Positions 34,401-45,845 of a stretch of 64,000 nt of DNA are shown in pieces. The notes beneath the pieces were generated by a model. It was not told the origin of the DNA. It made no database searches and saw nothing but the letters and a program-made list of their open reading frames with translations. This DNA is from Prosopocoilus inquinatus (lineage: Eukaryota > Arthropoda > Insecta > Coleoptera > Lucanidae): NCBI GenBank assembly GCA_036172665.1, contig CM069876.1, positions 44,299,001-44,363,000 of the forward strand. Direction: 5' to 3'. The position numbers and the translations under genes are program-made. The number at the start of each line of letters is the position of its first letter. Within the stretch, counting starts at the first letter, position 1.

Positions 34401-35283
34401 CCATCAATTAAAAATAATCATAACTCCCTTATTTATGGTGCGATTGAGATGAGCCTTTGTAGGTATGGTCAGGACGCCCTTAGAGATGCATCTGGAGCCT
34501 CGAAACCTCGCTGCTCGTTTTTCTAGAACCCTTGCACATCTGCGATTGACCTCGATTGAATGATGATAAATCTCGTTTGAGTTACCCATTCTTCAGTTTG
34601 AAATACGTATAACTTGACTCGATTAATAATATATGAGGGAAATGTTAAATTATGAATTCCATTTCCCGTTCGATAGCACACGCCTCATCTGTAGGTATGA
34701 GCTTCCGCCTCTCTCTCTCTGAATAAACCGGTCGCTCTTCTTGTATATGCATGCAGAGCTTAGAGCTTACAGCACTCGTAAAACTTGCAAGCTTTTACCG
34801 TTTACGTGAGAAGTTTGGGGAGTTATTCGTTCTTTTTCTTGCGCTCGTAACATCTAATGTTGTAACTAACTATTTAAATAATAAGATACAGAATGATTAA
34901 ATTCTAATGCATAGAATTGAATTATTTCGTTTTGTATGTTCAATAAACATTTTCTATCTCACGTTCAGTTTCTGCACGAGGCGGAAACTTCAAAAATAGC
35001 TTTTAATTAAACTCTCCTTTTATGTCTTCATTTTATACGAGCATCGAATTCAATTCGTTTTTATAGTTTCTTGCGTCGACGCCGCCGCCGCCGCCGTTAT
35101 TAAATTTAGGTATCCCGGAATTATTATTGTAGTTTGATCTCGCCAGGTTCTTGTTTGAAGTGAAGTCAAAGCCGTCTAACAAACATCCTGCTTCTTTATC
35201 CTGGCGGGGGCACACTAAGGATTTAACTCCCCCTCTGTCCCCCCCCCCCCCAACCATTATCGACGGAAACGGAAAGAGATTAA
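34401..35283. other. Mostly unique noncoding DNA
   Basis: A short (CT)n run lies near 34710, a (GCC)n run at about 35080-35096 and a C run near 35240. A minus-strand Gly-rich frame across the GCC run is compositional. No gene is supported. Confidence 0.5.
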
Positions 35284-35386
35284 CGCTTTATTAGACCTAA
35301 TAAAGCGCGGGGATGATCAAAAATTCATCATCCGAGTCGAGATTAATGTTTCAGCTCGAGCTTTAAAGCTCGAACTGAAACATTAA
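35284..35386. repeat. Cluster of three consecutive hairpins
   Basis: CGCTTTATTAG/CTAATAAAGCG at 35284-35307 has a 2-base loop. GGATGAT/ATCATCC is at 35311-35333. TTAATGTTTCAGCTCGAGC with its inverse spans 35343-35386 with one mismatch in 22 pairs and no loop. They stand almost end to end in otherwise unique DNA and do not belong to any array in the window. Confidence 0.8.
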
Positions 35387-36018
35387 ACGGTAAATTTGCT
35401 TTAATGTACATAGCTCGGCCCGATGCGATGTAATTACAATAATTATCCGTTCGTTCCCTCTTGGATCGTAAATTATTCGGCAAACGTTTTCTTTTCCTTT
35501 TCTTTTTTTTTCGGCCGCTAAGAATTATTTAGCCGCTTTGCCCCGAAATTCTTGAGCGCGGGAAATTCCGGGAGTCCGGATGGTCCCAGACGAACACCGC
35601 AAACAAACGTAACTTGCGAAGGGTTTTCCCAAGCAATTCGAAAAGCGGTAGAAAATTAAGGGCGGGAGGGTTGGAGTTAAAATCCGTGCGGAGTAACTCG
35701 CTCGTTTAACGAGAAGAAATTGGATTCAATTTCTTGGGGTTTTTATTTTCCAATGCGAAATATTTTATTTATTCAAGATTCCCTCTTTTATTTTATTTAT
35801 GGTCACGTGTAAATATAAATAATCTGCGAGTCAAAGGGAAAGGCAACGTACATAAAGTGACTTGTAATTTTAAATATTTCATAATTCAAAATGTACGGGG
35901 TGTCTCAAAAAATAGCGTCCATCCTTCATACGTCATGTGAGTTTGTAAGTTTATCATCAAGATCCTAGCACACTTGCTCATCAACAAGTTCAGATCACAT
36001 AAATGCACCGTCCGTAGC
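35387..36018. other. Noncoding DNA; ACGGGGTGTCTC repeat start near 35893
   Basis: Unique sequence to about 35890. There a TGTACGGGGTGTCTCAAAAA start marks the beginning of a dispersed repeat of the ACRGGGTG type. No gene is seen. Confidence 0.45.
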
Positions 36019-36087
36019 AACAGTCCTCCGCAGCACATAAATTTATCCTCCGCAGCACATAAAACAGTCCTCCGCAGCACATAAATG
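36019..36087 (+). repeat. Minisatellite with CAGTCCTCCGCAGCACATAA core, three copies
   Basis: TCCTCCGCAGCACATAAA occurs at about 36024, 36049 and 36071, with variable spacers (spacing 22-25 bp). Confidence 0.85.
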
Positions 36088-36255
36088 AGTGTGATAAGTT
36101 TAAATATTTACGAATGGCTTAAACAGCGACATCCTACGATCGCTTTTTGACTTAACATTGCCTTAGGATTGACAAATATCGACAAATATCGCATTTGCGA
36201 ATATCCTTGGTCAAGACGTTTTGGTTTGCAATGGAACTCTCGAGCTACGCTTCTA

Positions 36256-36287
36256 CTGGTGAAACCCCAAATAGGGCTGAACAGCTG
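36256..36287 (+). ncRNA. Degenerate hammerhead-like core, left arm
   Basis: Plus strand: CTGGTGA, ACCCC..AAATAGGGCT stem region, then GAACAGCTG. One core change (A6 to G) and loss of an A in GAAA make it likely inactive. It is the mirror copy of 37009-37040. Confidence 0.3.
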
Positions 36288-37008
36288 TACAGAAGCTGCT
36301 TAAGAAATACACTGCAATCAAAAACGATTTGCGACAAAAAATTTAAATCTTCACACGAAACAGATATGTCTTCGCATGAAATAAATATGGATGATGTCAT
36401 CACTGGGATGATGTCAAGTGATGTCACATGTCGTCGCCTTAATTGTAAAACTTCATAACCCTAAAAACTGCAAATTTTAGAGAAGGCAATAAAAATGTTT
36501 TTTCCTCAATTTTGTGCGTCAAAAAGTATAAAAATGCTAACACAGTTTCGTCTTATTTGAACTCCACTGTGACTGCCTTAGCATTTTATTTACTTTTTGA
36601 GACACAAAATTGAGGAAAAAAAAAACATTTCCATTATGTTATGAAGTTTTACAATTAAGGCGACGATATACTATGTAAAATTAAAAAAAAAATAAAGGAA
36701 CAAGAAAGCAAACAAAACGAAACAATACAATCAAAAACACTACGAAATAATAAAATTCAAAAAATAACAGACGCAAAAGACGATCGATTTTAGAACACAA
36801 TTTAATAGAGTAATAAATTTAAGAAATGAAAAGGACGACAAGAAACCAAAAAAAAAAAGTATGAAAGAATGCAATTTAAAAAATGTGAAATAACGGAATT
36901 AAAAAAATAATAATAAAATCAAAGGACAATCGATTTTATAACACAATGAATAGATTTTGTTGCGAATCGTTTTTGATTGCAGCGAAAACCTCGAGCAGCC
37001 TCTGTACA

Positions 37009-37040
37009 GCTGTTTCAGCCCTGTTTGGGGCTTCATCAGC
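37009..37040 (-). ncRNA. Hammerhead-ribozyme-like core, right arm (best core match)
   Basis: On the minus strand it reads GCTGATGA, AGCCC, CAAACA, GGGCT, GAAACAGC. CUGAUGA is exact, stem II (AGCCC/GGGCT) is five perfect pairs starting directly after the core, and GAAAC is exact. The outer GCTG/CAGC also pair, which could compete with the hammerhead fold. A cleavage triplet is not obvious in the short 3' flank, so a complete self-cleaving unit is not demonstrated. Confidence 0.45.
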
Positions 37041-37078
37041 AAAGTTGTCAGGTCAAAAAACGATCGTAGGATGTCGCT

Positions 37079-38770
37079 ATTTTATCTGTACAATTAATAA
37101 AATAAGAAAATTAAAAAAGCGAAAAGAAGGACGACAAAGCAAAACAAATGAATTAATTCCATTTTGAAAAGCAAGAAAATTACGAAATAATGGAATTTTA
37201 AAAACAATAAAAACAAAAGACAATCGATTTTACTGTAGATCAAGTGGCTGTTGTCTAATTATTATAAATGATTACTTTGTAGATGACCTTGATATTTTTT
37301 TGCGTACAATTTTTGAAATTTGGCACTTGAAAAAATTTTTTGTTATTGTGTGTGTGTTTTTTTTTTGTTTAATTTAGCTTTTACTGTCGGAGCTCTACTA
37401 GTTTCAGATCAAAAATATTTTTTTCCTACACATTATTTCAAAGTCAAAGTGTTGTTGCAATTGAACAAAAAAAGAAACCCGGACGCTATCACTCTCTGCA
37501 ACTTCCTAGGGTCCCTAGGACATTTCCTAGGGACATTTGACGTATTTGTCATATTTTTTCTGTTTTTTGTTTTATTTTTTTATATTTAGGTTTGAAAAAA
37601 CTTGTCAAATTCGCCCATTTTTTGGAGGAAAAACAAATTACGTCAAAATAGTTTACTCGCATAAAATCTGAAATTATTAACAAGAATGACAATTTTTTTC
37701 GAACCTCTCAGACAAGTTAAATGTGAATGACTTCTAGGGCAGTGTTGCCAATCAACTCAACCAAGAAAGCTCTAAATTAATCAGGGAAATTTAAATAGGA
37801 GGTTCAAGTTAAAAAAAAATGATTACAATGAAACAATGTTTTTTTTTCTTGACATTGTATGTAAATAAGTAAATTTATAAATTTTTTCTGCAATTAAGAA
37901 ACGAAAAGAAAATAATAAAACGACCTAACCTTGCACTTTGCAGCAATCATAAGCAATGTTGCCAACTCATCAAACTCTGAAGTTCGTAGACACCTTTTTT
38001 TGAGAAGAAAATCATATTTTAAGGTTTAAAATCTTATTATCTCTAGATGTCGCTTAATACGAGTAATAAGAAAAAAAAATGAAATATTTGGTTAGATTTT
38101 TCAGAATTTGTACGTGCTTTTGTTTTTCGAATGTAACGCGATCGTCACTTGCGATTATTGTTCATAGGTTTGAAATTCGTCCTCAAACATTTGCGTCCCT
38201 TTTTGGATTTTTCTCTTGCGATCGTCATTTGCATTTTTGCATCTTCAAAAATTTCTGTCTCGCAGCAGTTTTAAATTAGTAACTTGTTTCTCTTTCCTTT
38301 GTTTTTTTTTTGTTTATTCTCGGAAATTATTTCTTTTCCTTTCGTGAATATTACTTTACGTTATTTGCCTTTTTTTTTTCTTTGTGAAATTCACGATCGT
38401 CATTTCCTTCTTTCTTTCCTTCGTTCTGAAATTAATTAATCAATTTTTTTTGCATTTCTTTCTTCCGCGAGTAATCACGATCGACATTTGTTCTTTTCCT
38501 GCTTTCTACGGAAATTCTCATTTCGTAAATAAGCATTATTACGATAGTGATTTGTTAAAATTCGAATTGTTGTTATTGTTGTTCGTTGATATTTTTTTTA
38601 TTTTAAATCTTTAATTTATTTTGAAATTTTTTATATGTACGATCGTCTTTTGTCTTTTTTTTAAATTTTTATCGGGAATTTTAGTTTCTTTTCTCGTTTG
38701 CAGTGCGTTTCTCGATCATCAAAAACGTTTTTCGCTCTTTTTTTTTTTTCATGCTTATAATTGTTAAGAA
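37079..38770. other. T-rich noncoding DNA with GATCGTCATTTG-type short motifs
   Basis: CAGTGTTGCCAA (37740) and CAATGTTGCCAACTC (37954) occur here. From about 38100 to 38730 a loose repeat of CGATCGTCATTTG variants recurs (near 38140, 38220, 38395, 38480, 38640), with related GACGATCGATTTT words at 36780-37220. No gene is supported. The Phe-rich frames come from T richness. Confidence 0.5.
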
Positions 38771-40640
38771 AACATGTAACCATAATTTTTTTTGGAAATT
38801 TTAATTTTTTCACTTCGATCGTGCGTTTCCGGGTCATCAATTGTTTGCCCTTTTTGTGTCTTGCTCTCGCAAAATGTACGGATTATCTTTTGTTCCCCCT
38901 TTTCCTTTTTTCTTAATTTCTGAATTTCATTTTGAAAGGGTATCATCAGGGAGAGGACCTATAAAGGTTTCCCGGTTTCATCCAGTTTCAGGCAGCGGCA
39001 GTCCTGGTGGGGAACCTGCCGGAGAACTCCCGCTCATACGTGAATGTTAACTCGTGCTCTCGGACAATTTAAAATCACGCCGCGCTACTGCTCACATGAT
39101 TTCTTCGAATTATTATTAGCTTAGTATGTTCGTCGTTATTTTCTTTAAATTTTAAATCTGCAACTCGTTTTGAGATTTTTTATATGTATGATCGTCATTT
39201 GTTTTTTCTTTTGTCAGAAAGTTCCGTTTCTTTTTTCATTCGTGGTGGGTTTCTCGATCACCAAAAACGTTTTTCCTTCTTTTTTTTAATTGCTTATGAT
39301 TGTTCAGAAATCAAGCAACCATCATTTTGTTGGAAATTTTAATTTTTCCCCTTCGTTCGCGCGTTCCCATGTCTTCAATTGTTTGCCATTTTTCTGTCTC
39401 ACTCTTGCAAAATGTAGGAATTATCTTTGGTTCCGCCTTTTCCTTTTTTCTTAATTTGTGAATTTCATTTTGAAAGGTTATCATCAGAGAGAGGACCTGT
39501 AAACGTTTCCCGGTTTCATCCAGGTTCAGGCAGCGGCAGTCCTGGTGGGGAACCTGCCGGGGAACTCCCGCTCATACGTGAATGTTAACTCGTGCTCTCG
39601 GGCAATTTAAAATCACGCCGCGCTACTGCTCACACGTTTGTCGAAGAGCGATCATCCATCCAGTCAGTATAATACTGTGAGTCACGCCGTGCATTTTCGG
39701 CTCATTAATTGTTTGCCCTTTTTCTGTCTCACACTTCCAAAACGTAAGTATTATCTTCTGTCTCCCCTTTTCTTTTTCTTAAATTCTGAATTTCATTTTG
39801 AATGATTATCATCAGGGAGAGGGCCTGTAAAGGTTTTCCGGTTTCATCCAGTTTCAGACAGCGGCAGAACTGGTGGAGAACCTGCTGGCGAACTCGTGCT
39901 CATACGTGAAAGTTAACTCGTGCTCTCGGGCAATTTAAAATCACGCCGCGCTACTGCTCACATGTTTGTCGAAGAGCAACCATCCATCCAGTCAGTATAA
40001 CACTGTGAGTCACGCCGTGCATTTTCGGCTCATTAATTGTTTGCCCTTTTTCTGTCTCACACTTCCAAAATGTACGTATTATCTTCTGTCTCCCCTTTTC
40101 CTTTTCTTAATCTGTGAATTTCATTTTGAATGATTATCATCAGGGAGAGGGCCTGTAAAGGTTTCCCGGTTTCATTCAATTTCAGGCAGTGGTAGTTCTG
40201 GTGGAGAACCTGCCGGGGAACTCGCGCTCATACGTGAAAGTTAACTCCTGCTCTCGGGCAATTTAAAATCACGCCGCGCTACTGCTCACATGTTTGTCGA
40301 AGAGCGATCATCCATCCAGTCAGTATAACACTGTGAGTCACGCCGTGCATTTTCGGCTCATTAATTGTTTGCCCTTTTTCTGTCTCACACTTCCAAAACG
40401 TAAGTATTATCTTCTGTCTCCCCTTTTCCTTTTCTTAATCTGTGAATTTCATTTTGAATGATTATCATCAGGGAGAGGGTCTGTAAAGGTTTCCCGGTTT
40501 CATTCAATTTCAGGCAGTGGTAGTCCTGGTGGAGAACCTGCTGGGGAACTCACGCTCATACGTGAAAGTTAACTCAGGCTCTCGGACAATTTAAAATCAC
40601 GCCGCGCTACTGCTCGCATTTGTGCGAATACAGTACTTCT
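38771..40640 (+). repeat. 328-bp tandem array, about 3.5 units plus a diverged first copy
   Basis: The TATCATCAGGGAGAGG block (38941, 39479, 39807, 40135, 40463) gives one spacing of 538 and then 328 three times. Units share GTTTCATCCAGTTTCAG, TGGTGGAGAACCTGC, CTCATACGTGAA, GTTAACTCGTGCTCTCGG and AATTTAAAATCACGCCGCGC. The 538-bp first spacing contains extra T-rich DNA like that at 38100-38770, so the array grew out of that sequence. Confidence 0.9.
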
Positions 40641-41935
40641 TCGGCTCGCTAATTGTTCAATATTGTTGTTCGCGAGATCACGGCACATACGTAGGGCCGC
40701 CTAGACATTGTATTTACAACATCTCACCGCTTCATTGCAATAGTAAACCGTAAAATCTCATCCGGTCCTTTCAGTGGTCATTATTAATTAGTAATTCTTT
40801 TTTTTTCGGGAAATCTTAAATCTGATTTTGCAATTTAAAATTATTTTCGTTCAAAATATTTGTGCCTATGATTTTGAAACTGAAATTGCACATCGTACCA
40901 ACTGCTAAATAATCGCACTAAAACGACTACAATAGTAGGGTTGGCAGCATTGATTAAAAGCAACGGAACGCACCAGCTTAAACTAGTCCAACACTTGGCG
41001 GTTTGACTTGACATAATCACCAACGTTAAGAAATGAAAACTCTCGCAAAATGTAGCGATTATCATTTGTTCCCCCTTTCCTTTTCTTCATTTGTGAATGT
41101 CATTTTGAACACTTGGCGATTTTACTTGACGTAATCACCAACATTAAGAAATGAAAACTACGAAAAAAAATATTTAGCTTCTTTCGAAAAATTTTAACTA
41201 AGAAATTGAAGAATTCCATAGATTTTAATGAGTTTTTGCAATGTTTCCATTTTATTTGAAATTATCCCTAGATATAACGACTTCTGCCTGTGTTGGCAAC
41301 ACTGATTTAGGGACGCTAGAATATCCTTAAGTTGCAAAACGGCTGCAATAATAGGGTTGGCAACATCGATCAGAAGCGATGAAACGCACCAGCGTAATCT
41401 AGTCCAACACTTGGAGGTTTAACTTGACGTAATTACCAACATTAAGAAATGAAAATTCCAAAAAAAAAATTAGTTTCTTTCGAAAAATTTTAACTAAGAA
41501 ATTGAAGAATTCCATAGATTTTAATGAGTTTTTGCAATGTTTCCATTTTATTTGAAATTATCCCTAGATTTAACGACTTCTACCTGTGTTGGCAACACTG
41601 ATCTAGGGACGCTAGAATACCCTGAAGTTGCAAAACGGCTGCAATAGTAGGATTGGCAACGTTGATCAGAAGCAATGGAACGCACCAGCGTAAACTAGTC
41701 CAACACTTGGAGGTTTAACTTGACGTAATCGCCAACATTAAGAAATGAAAACTCCGAAAAAAAAATATTTAGCTTCCTTCGAAAAATTTTAATTAAGAAA
41801 TCGAAGAATTCCGCAGATTTTAATGAGTCTTTGCAATGTTTCCATTTTATTTGAAATTATCCCTAGATGTAACTTCTGCCTGTGTTAGCAACACTGATTC
41901 AGGGACGCTGGAATGCCCTGAAGTTGCTCGGCATT
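40641..41935 (+). repeat. About 296-bp tandem array, about 3.5 units
   Basis: GCAATA(A/G)TAGG(G/A)TTGGCAAC is at 41345 and 41641, with a diverged copy near 40929. Units share AACGCACCAGCGTAA, TAGTCCAACACTTGGAGG, CTTGACGTAATCACCAAC and TCCATTTTATTTGAAATTAT. Each ends with TGTGTTGGCAACACTGAT (41290, 41586, variant 41882). That block is itself a near-palindrome and belongs to the TGTTGCCAAC motif seen across the window. About 40641-40900 is unique. Confidence 0.85.
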
Positions 41936-43489
41936 GCCGCCAACTTAAAATAACCCAGCGCTCCCAACCAACTACACAGTGTCACTTTTCACTTGTCAAA
42001 AAATTGATTATTAGCTCAGGAATCAGGCCGTCAATTTTTTTCTTCATTCAATCATCAACTTACGCCTTGTATTTACACAGCAAACAAAAAAATCCGCGGC
42101 ACAAACTCGAAAAGACAAAACTTTTTAACACCTTTCACCGCTAATTTCCGGTCCAAATAAATTCGGCAGGGTGACGAGTGTTTTTCCGGTGGTTCCCACC
42201 CGAAATAAAAGTCTCTTCCAACGTCACGCGATGAATAAAGTTTGCGTGCGGAAGAAAAATGGCGCGATTATTTTCTGCGTTGCATCTAATTTACGTACGA
42301 ATGCTTTACTTTCATTTCGGGGGGGCCGCCATAAAAATCTTCCTTTACCTGCTTGGGAATCATCAGTCATCACGCGACCTCTATTTTTCTATTTTTGGAT
42401 CCGCAGGTACGCAAAACGTAACAAAGGAAACTGAAGAAGAAGTTCCGGAAAATGTATTTATTCTACGCGCTTGACGAATTAGTAATTAATCCGGAAACCA
42501 ATCATGTTTTTTTTTTGATGACGTTTGATACTTCCAATAGATTTCGTTAGATACGAAAGCTTCCACCAATTAGGAAGTCCAACCGAAACCGAAGCTAATA
42601 AATTACGTTTCATCCCCGGGCTTTGGACACGGGGAGCCCTTTATCTCGTCTATATTTCACGTGCGCGTTTACAAGCGAGTGCACTGCATGCATCATTTTA
42701 TTGAGCAATAAAATGGCGGCGCGCCCGCCGGGGCTTTCCATGCCAGGTGAATACCGAAAACGGCGGAAATAAATCACCGGCAGGCGACGTGCGAAAGAAA
42801 TATTCGAAAGTCGTGCCCGAACAAAAAGTTGTCAAGTTTTTTGCCCCTCCGGAAGGATCCCGGTCCTTATAATAAGGACGTTGGAGGACCGGAGGCCAGG
42901 CTCCGGTAAAAATCGGGATTCGAAACGCAATTGGAATGTGATTGATGTCATCCTCCCGAAAATCCCCGAATATAACGACAGTTTTCAACCCATTCATTCC
43001 AGTTGCACTGGAGACTTTTATTTTACTGATTGTCAGTATCACTGATCATCTTAATTATATACGACACTTACAACGCGAATCATTTAAAAGGCCGCTCTAT
43101 TCAAAAGTGGTGAAACCAAAGGCTGCTTTTTTTGTTACGCAAATATGTAATCGCAATCGGCTTTTATTTTGATGAAAACGACCTGTTACGTGTTAATTGC
43201 TGGTTACTTTCAGCAACCACGTGTGGTACATACACATTTGCTGTTGCAAGGTGGTCACACTGCGTTCCCTGTTCTGACACCGCGGCGGCGCCACGTCGTT
43301 TGATATCAAAGTTTTCATTGGTTTTGGTTAGTCACGCTATCTACCTTCTGTGTTCTGATTGGTCGCCGCCATTTTGGGCTGGTTGATGTTCGCTTCCGGC
43401 GACCTCAAACTGTACACTACGGCGTCATGTTCGTTTCGACCCATCAAGGTACATACACACTTGCATGGTAGTCTTCCGAGAATTTGGTG
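41936..43489. other. Mostly unique, GC-richer DNA; promoter-like block at 43340-43400
   Basis: No protein family is recognised in the 60-115 codon frames. At 43355-43385 a CTGATTGGTCGCCGCCATTT combination joins an inverted CCAAT box to a YY1-type site, as in TATA-less promoters. The 217-bp array follows directly. Without transcript evidence no gene is called. Confidence 0.45.
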
Positions 43490-44895
43490 CATAATTGTAA
43501 TGCAAAATCCTAAGAACACAGAGTTTCTGGATTCCTTTGAGCCTTCAATGACGTCTGATTTATTACAAGCAAATTTTTCCGAGCAACTAACCCATCTTAG
43601 ACGGGTCACCCAGTCGCGCCACCGAGTTTCTGGATTCATTTAAGCCTCGAGTGACATCCGACTTATCATAAGCAAATTTTTCCGAGCGGGTAACCCATTT
43701 CTGCATTGAACAGTAGTAATTAGACGTCGATTGATGTTAGCGTGAGCCATACTTACAATTGATTTCTTTGTTTTGACAGAGGAATCTTCTTCTTTTTCCG
43801 CTTCAGGGCCGGTCCACTCAGTCGCGCCACCGAGTTTCTGGATTCATTTAAGCCTCGAGTGACATCCGATTTATCGTAAGCAATTTTTTCCGAGCGGCTA
43901 ACCCATTTCTACATTGAACAGAAGTAATTAGATCTCGATCGATGTTAGCGTGAGCCATACTTATAATTGATTTCTTTGTTTTGACAAAGGAATCTTCTTC
44001 TTTTTCCGCTTTAAGGCCGCTCCACACGGGCCACTCATTCGCGCCACCGAGTTTCTGGGTTCATTTAAGCCTTCAGTGACATCTGATTTACTGTAACCAT
44101 TTTTTTCCGAGCGGTTAACCCATTTCTGCATTGAACAGAAGTAATTAGATCTCGATCGATGTTAGCGTGAGCCACACTTATAATTGATTTCTTTGTTTTG
44201 ACAGAGGAATCCTCTTCTTTTTCCGCTTTAGGGCCGTTCCACACGGACCAGTCAGTCGCGCCACCGAGTTTCTGGATTCATTTAAGCCTCGAGTGACATC
44301 CGATTTATCGTAAGCAATTTTTTCCGAGCGGCTAACGCATTTCTGCATTGAACAGAAGTAATTAGATCTCGATCGATGTTAGCGTGAGCCATACTTATAA
44401 TTGATTTCTTTGTTTTGACAGAGGAATCTTCTTCTTTTTCCGCTTTAGGGCCGCTCCACACGGGCCATTCAGTCGCGCCACCGAGTTTCTGGGTTCATTT
44501 AAGCCTTCAGTGACATCTGATTTACTGTAAGCATTTTTTTCCGAGCGGGTAACCCATTTCTGCATTGAACAGAAGTAATTAGATCTCGATCGATGTTAGC
44601 GTGAGCCATACTTATAATTGATTTCTTTGTTTTGAAAGAGGAATCATCTTCTTTTTCCGCTTTAGGGCCACTCCACACGGGCCACTCAGTCGCGCCACCG
44701 AGTTGCTGGATTCATTTAAGCCTTGAGTGACATCTGATTTATTGTACGCATTTTTTTTCCGAGCGGCTAACCCATTTCTGCATTGAACAGAAGTAATTAG
44801 ATCTCGATCGATGTTAGCGTGAACCACACTTATAATTGATTTCTTTGTTTTGACAGAGGAATCCTCTTCCTCGCCGTTCCAGACAGGCCACTCAG
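43490..44895 (+). repeat. 217-bp tandem array, about 6 units
   Basis: CGCGCCACCGAGTT begins units near 43823, 44040, 44257, 44474 and 44691, exactly 217 apart, with a partial first unit near 43610. Shared blocks are TGGATTCATTTAAGCC, TTTTTTCCGAGCGG, TAACCCATTTCTGCATTGAA, AGATCTCGATCGATGTTAGC and TTTGTTTTGACAGAGGAATC. The constant spacing indicates recent homogenisation. Confidence 0.92.
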
Positions 44896-45845
44896 TCAAA
44901 AGTCAAAGTTTTTTTCTGCTAGGCTCAAATGCAAACGCACGCCATGCACGCTCGTCTGAATTGGTTGCTGTAGAAACGCAGGGTTTTCATAGGAAAGCGA
45001 CTCTTCGCCACTCTGTGGGACGTCTCGTCAATTGGTGCGAGATAACTAAAGTTGACGTTTCCACGAGTGGCGGCGATGCCCCGTGACGTTTATTTCTGAC
45101 TTACAGTCGGATGGCAACCTGCTCGGCGTCTGAATTGGTTACTCTAAAAATGCAGAGCTTTAATAGGAAAGCGACCCCTCGTCAACTGGTGCGAGGTAAC
45201 TGAAGTTCGACGTTTCTACGAGTGGCGACGCTGCCCCGTGACGTTTGTTTGTGACTTACAGCCGGATGGCAACTTGCTCGGCGTCTGAATTGGTTACTCT
45301 AAAAATGCAGAGCTTTAATAGGAAAGCGACTCCTCGTCAGTTGGTGCGAGGTAACTGAAGTTCGACGTTTCCACGAGTGGCGGCGATGTCCCGTGACATT
45401 TATTTCTGACTTACAGCCGAATGGCAACTTGCTCAGCGTCTGAATTGGTTGCTCTAAACATGCAGGGTTTTAATAGGAAAGCGACTCTTCGCCACTCTGT
45501 GCGACGTAACTGAAGTTCGACGTTTCCACGAGTGGCGGCGATGCCCCGTGACGTTTGTTTATAACTGACAGCTGGATGACAATTTGCAATTCGCGCGACG
45601 TAACTGAAGTTCGTCGTTTCCACGAGTGGCGGCGCTGCCCCGTGACGTTTGTTTGTGACTTACAGCCGGATGGCAACTTGCTCAGCGTCTGAATTGGTTG
45701 CTCTAAACATGCAGGGTTTTAATAGGAAAGCGACTCTTCGCCACTCTGTGCGACGTAACTGAAATTCGACGTTTCCTCGAGTGGCGGCGCTGCCCCGTGA
45801 CGTTTGTTTCTGACTAACAGCTGGATGACAACTTGTTTGTTACTT
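44896..45845 (+). repeat. 155-bp tandem array, about 5-6 units
   Basis: CCCCGTGACGTT or its variants are at 45079, 45234, 45389, 45544, 45648 and 45793, giving spacings of 155, 155, 155, 104 and 145. Units share GTCTGAATTGGTT, AATAGGAAAGCGACTC, GAAGTTCGACGTTTCCACGA and GTGGCGGCG. The shorter last spacings are internal deletions. It directly abuts the 217-bp array, to which it is not related. Confidence 0.9.

Larger units (their letters stand above)
36124..37078. mobile_element. Foldback element, about 955 bp, with hammerhead-like cores
   Basis: Three nested blocks are mirrored. Outer: GCGACATCCTACGATCG at 36125 and its inverse at 37061-37077. Middle: the AGGGCTGAACAGCTGTACAG region plus GCAATCAAAAACGATT (36256-36345) against 36958-37040. 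Inner: TCGTCGCCTTAATTGTAAAA (36431 on) against its inverse ending at about 36666. The inner pair extends through TTTTTCCTCAATTTTGTG almost to the centre near 36555. A-rich DNA inserted in the right half makes the arms unequal. There is no transposase frame. Confidence 0.75.

Noticed and set aside
43359..43643. A 94-codon plus-strand frame next to a CCAAT/YY1-type block, considered as a gene start.
   Set aside because: Its second half runs into the 217-bp tandem array, where the same residues repeat with frameshifts.
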